Source: an uncultured Flavobacteriales bacterium (GTDB taxonomy: Bacteria; Bacteroidota; Bacteroidia; Flavobacteriales; Crocinitomicaceae). Taken from it: a DNA stretch of 6,372 nucleotides. Positions 5,793-6,372 of this stretch are shown piece by piece. The stretch is from assembly GCA_946478775.1 (NCBI GenBank), contig CAMLDR010000221.1, forward strand, positions 1 to 6,372, read 5' to 3'. The translations under genes were made by a program, and so were the position numbers. Below the pieces are notes generated by a model. It was not told the origin of the DNA. It searched no databases and saw only the letters and a list, made by a program, of their open reading frames with translations. Each line of letters opens with the position of its first letter. Position 1 is the stretch's first letter.

Positions 5793-6372
5793 TTGAAAAA
5801 AGTTCAATTTTCTAAACCGCAAGGTGAGTTCTTCTCCACACTGAGAAAATCAGTTCAGAATTATTTTGACGAAAATCAACTGGAAACATCAGGAAACTGG
5901 AAGCTGTACCTGAAAACAACCGTCATTATTACCACTTATATTGCAATTTACTGTTCCCTTTTGCTCCTTCCCATTCCGGGATATTTAGCGCTTTTGCTAT
6001 CGGCATCTTTGGGATTTGTACAGGCGTTGGTTGGTTTCAATATCATGCACGATGCTTGTCACGATGCTTTTTCAAGCAATAAGAATGTGAACTACTTCTT
6101 CGGTTTGTCCATGAATGCACTTGGAAGCGATGCTTTTATGTGGAGACAGAAACACAACCTGGTACACCATACTTATACAAACATTGACGGAATTGACGAT
6201 GATATTTCCAAAACTCCGTTCCTGCGTATGAGCGACACTCAAAAAAGGTACAAAGCCCATCGATTTCAGCATATTTATTTACCATTCTTATACGGTATCT
6301 CTACCATTTACTGGGTTTTGGTAAAAGATTTCCAGGATTACATGCTAGGCGACCGATTTACGGTAGAAGTTG
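5793..6372 (+). CDS. Membrane fatty acid desaturase, N-terminal part (acyl-CoA desaturase type)
   Basis: This gene runs off the right edge; 193 residues are visible and the C-terminal part with the third His box is missing. It is a membrane-bound di-iron fatty acid desaturase family protein that introduces a double bond into acyl chains and so tunes membrane fluidity. Two of the three expected histidine boxes are seen: HDACH (His86, His90) and HNLVHH (His121, His125, His126), about 30 residues apart as usual. Hydrophobic segments lie at about 44-60, 63-84 and 157-173. The N terminus (LKKVQFSKPQGEFFSTLRKS, read with Met first) and GNWKLYLK (34-41) resemble Bacteroidota acyl-CoA or linoleoyl-CoA desaturases. 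The start is TTG: the frame is closed by TAA at 5763-5765 and there is no ATG before residue 85. The exact substrate and double-bond position cannot be read. It is divergent from rocD. Confidence 0.9.
   Translation, partial: MKKVQFSKPQGEFFSTLRKSVQNYFDENQLETSGNWKLYLKTTVIITTYIAIYCSLLLLPIPGYLALLLSASLGFVQALVGFNIMHDACHDAFSSNKNVNYFFGLSMNALGSDAFMWRQKHNLVHHTYTNIDGIDDDISKTPFLRMSDTQKRYKAHRFQHIYLPFLYGISTIYWVLVKDFQDYMLGDRFTVEV

Noticed and set aside
6072..6272. Minus-strand open frame of 66 residues.
   Set aside because: It is antisense to the desaturase reading frame that carries the histidine boxes.

Overview
The window looks like ordinary chromosomal DNA from a member of the Bacteroidota, most likely Flavobacteriales (a Fluviicola-like genus is a guess). 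The evidence is a secreted protein with a type IX secretion (T9SS) type A sorting domain, several -7 promoter boxes fitting the Bacteroidota consensus TAnnTTTG, A-rich leaders mostly lacking a strong Shine-Dalgarno, moderate-to-low GC, and the Bacteroidota-style LemA/DUF3137 gene pair. No rRNA, tRNA, CRISPR array or insertion sequence is visible.

Layout from left to right: the last 32 codons of a plus-strand gene encode a His/Gly-rich tail. A strong bidirectional terminator hairpin separates it from the convergent gene to its right. Then come five minus-strand genes: an alpha-D-phosphohexomutase (138-1547), a DUF3137 membrane protein (1683-2663), LemA (2667-3185), a T9SS-sorted secreted protein (3289-4218) and ornithine aminotransferase (4321-5562). 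LemA and DUF3137 are separated by 3 bases and are clearly an operon, with lemA first. Ornithine aminotransferase ends in its own intrinsic terminator, so the secreted-protein gene probably has its own promoter. A 230-bp divergent regulatory region (5563-5792) follows, and the window ends inside a plus-strand membrane fatty acid desaturase that is cut at residue 193.

The genes do not form one pathway. The mutase serves sugar-phosphate and envelope-precursor metabolism, ornithine aminotransferase links arginine/ornithine to glutamate and proline, and the desaturase adjusts membrane lipids. LemA/DUF3137 is a membrane pair of unknown function, and the T9SS protein is exported or anchored at the cell surface.

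The least ordinary structure is the ornithine aminotransferase leader. It holds an imperfect tandem duplication of about 21 bp whose two copies each start a tiny open reading frame, and the two frames overlap as ATGA. Other points of interest are TTG starts on two genes, each about 20 bases after a consensus -7 box; a GC-rich partly palindromic intergenic element at 1617-1653; and paired CxxC motifs in the secreted protein. I see no clear new multi-gene system; the gene content is mostly housekeeping.
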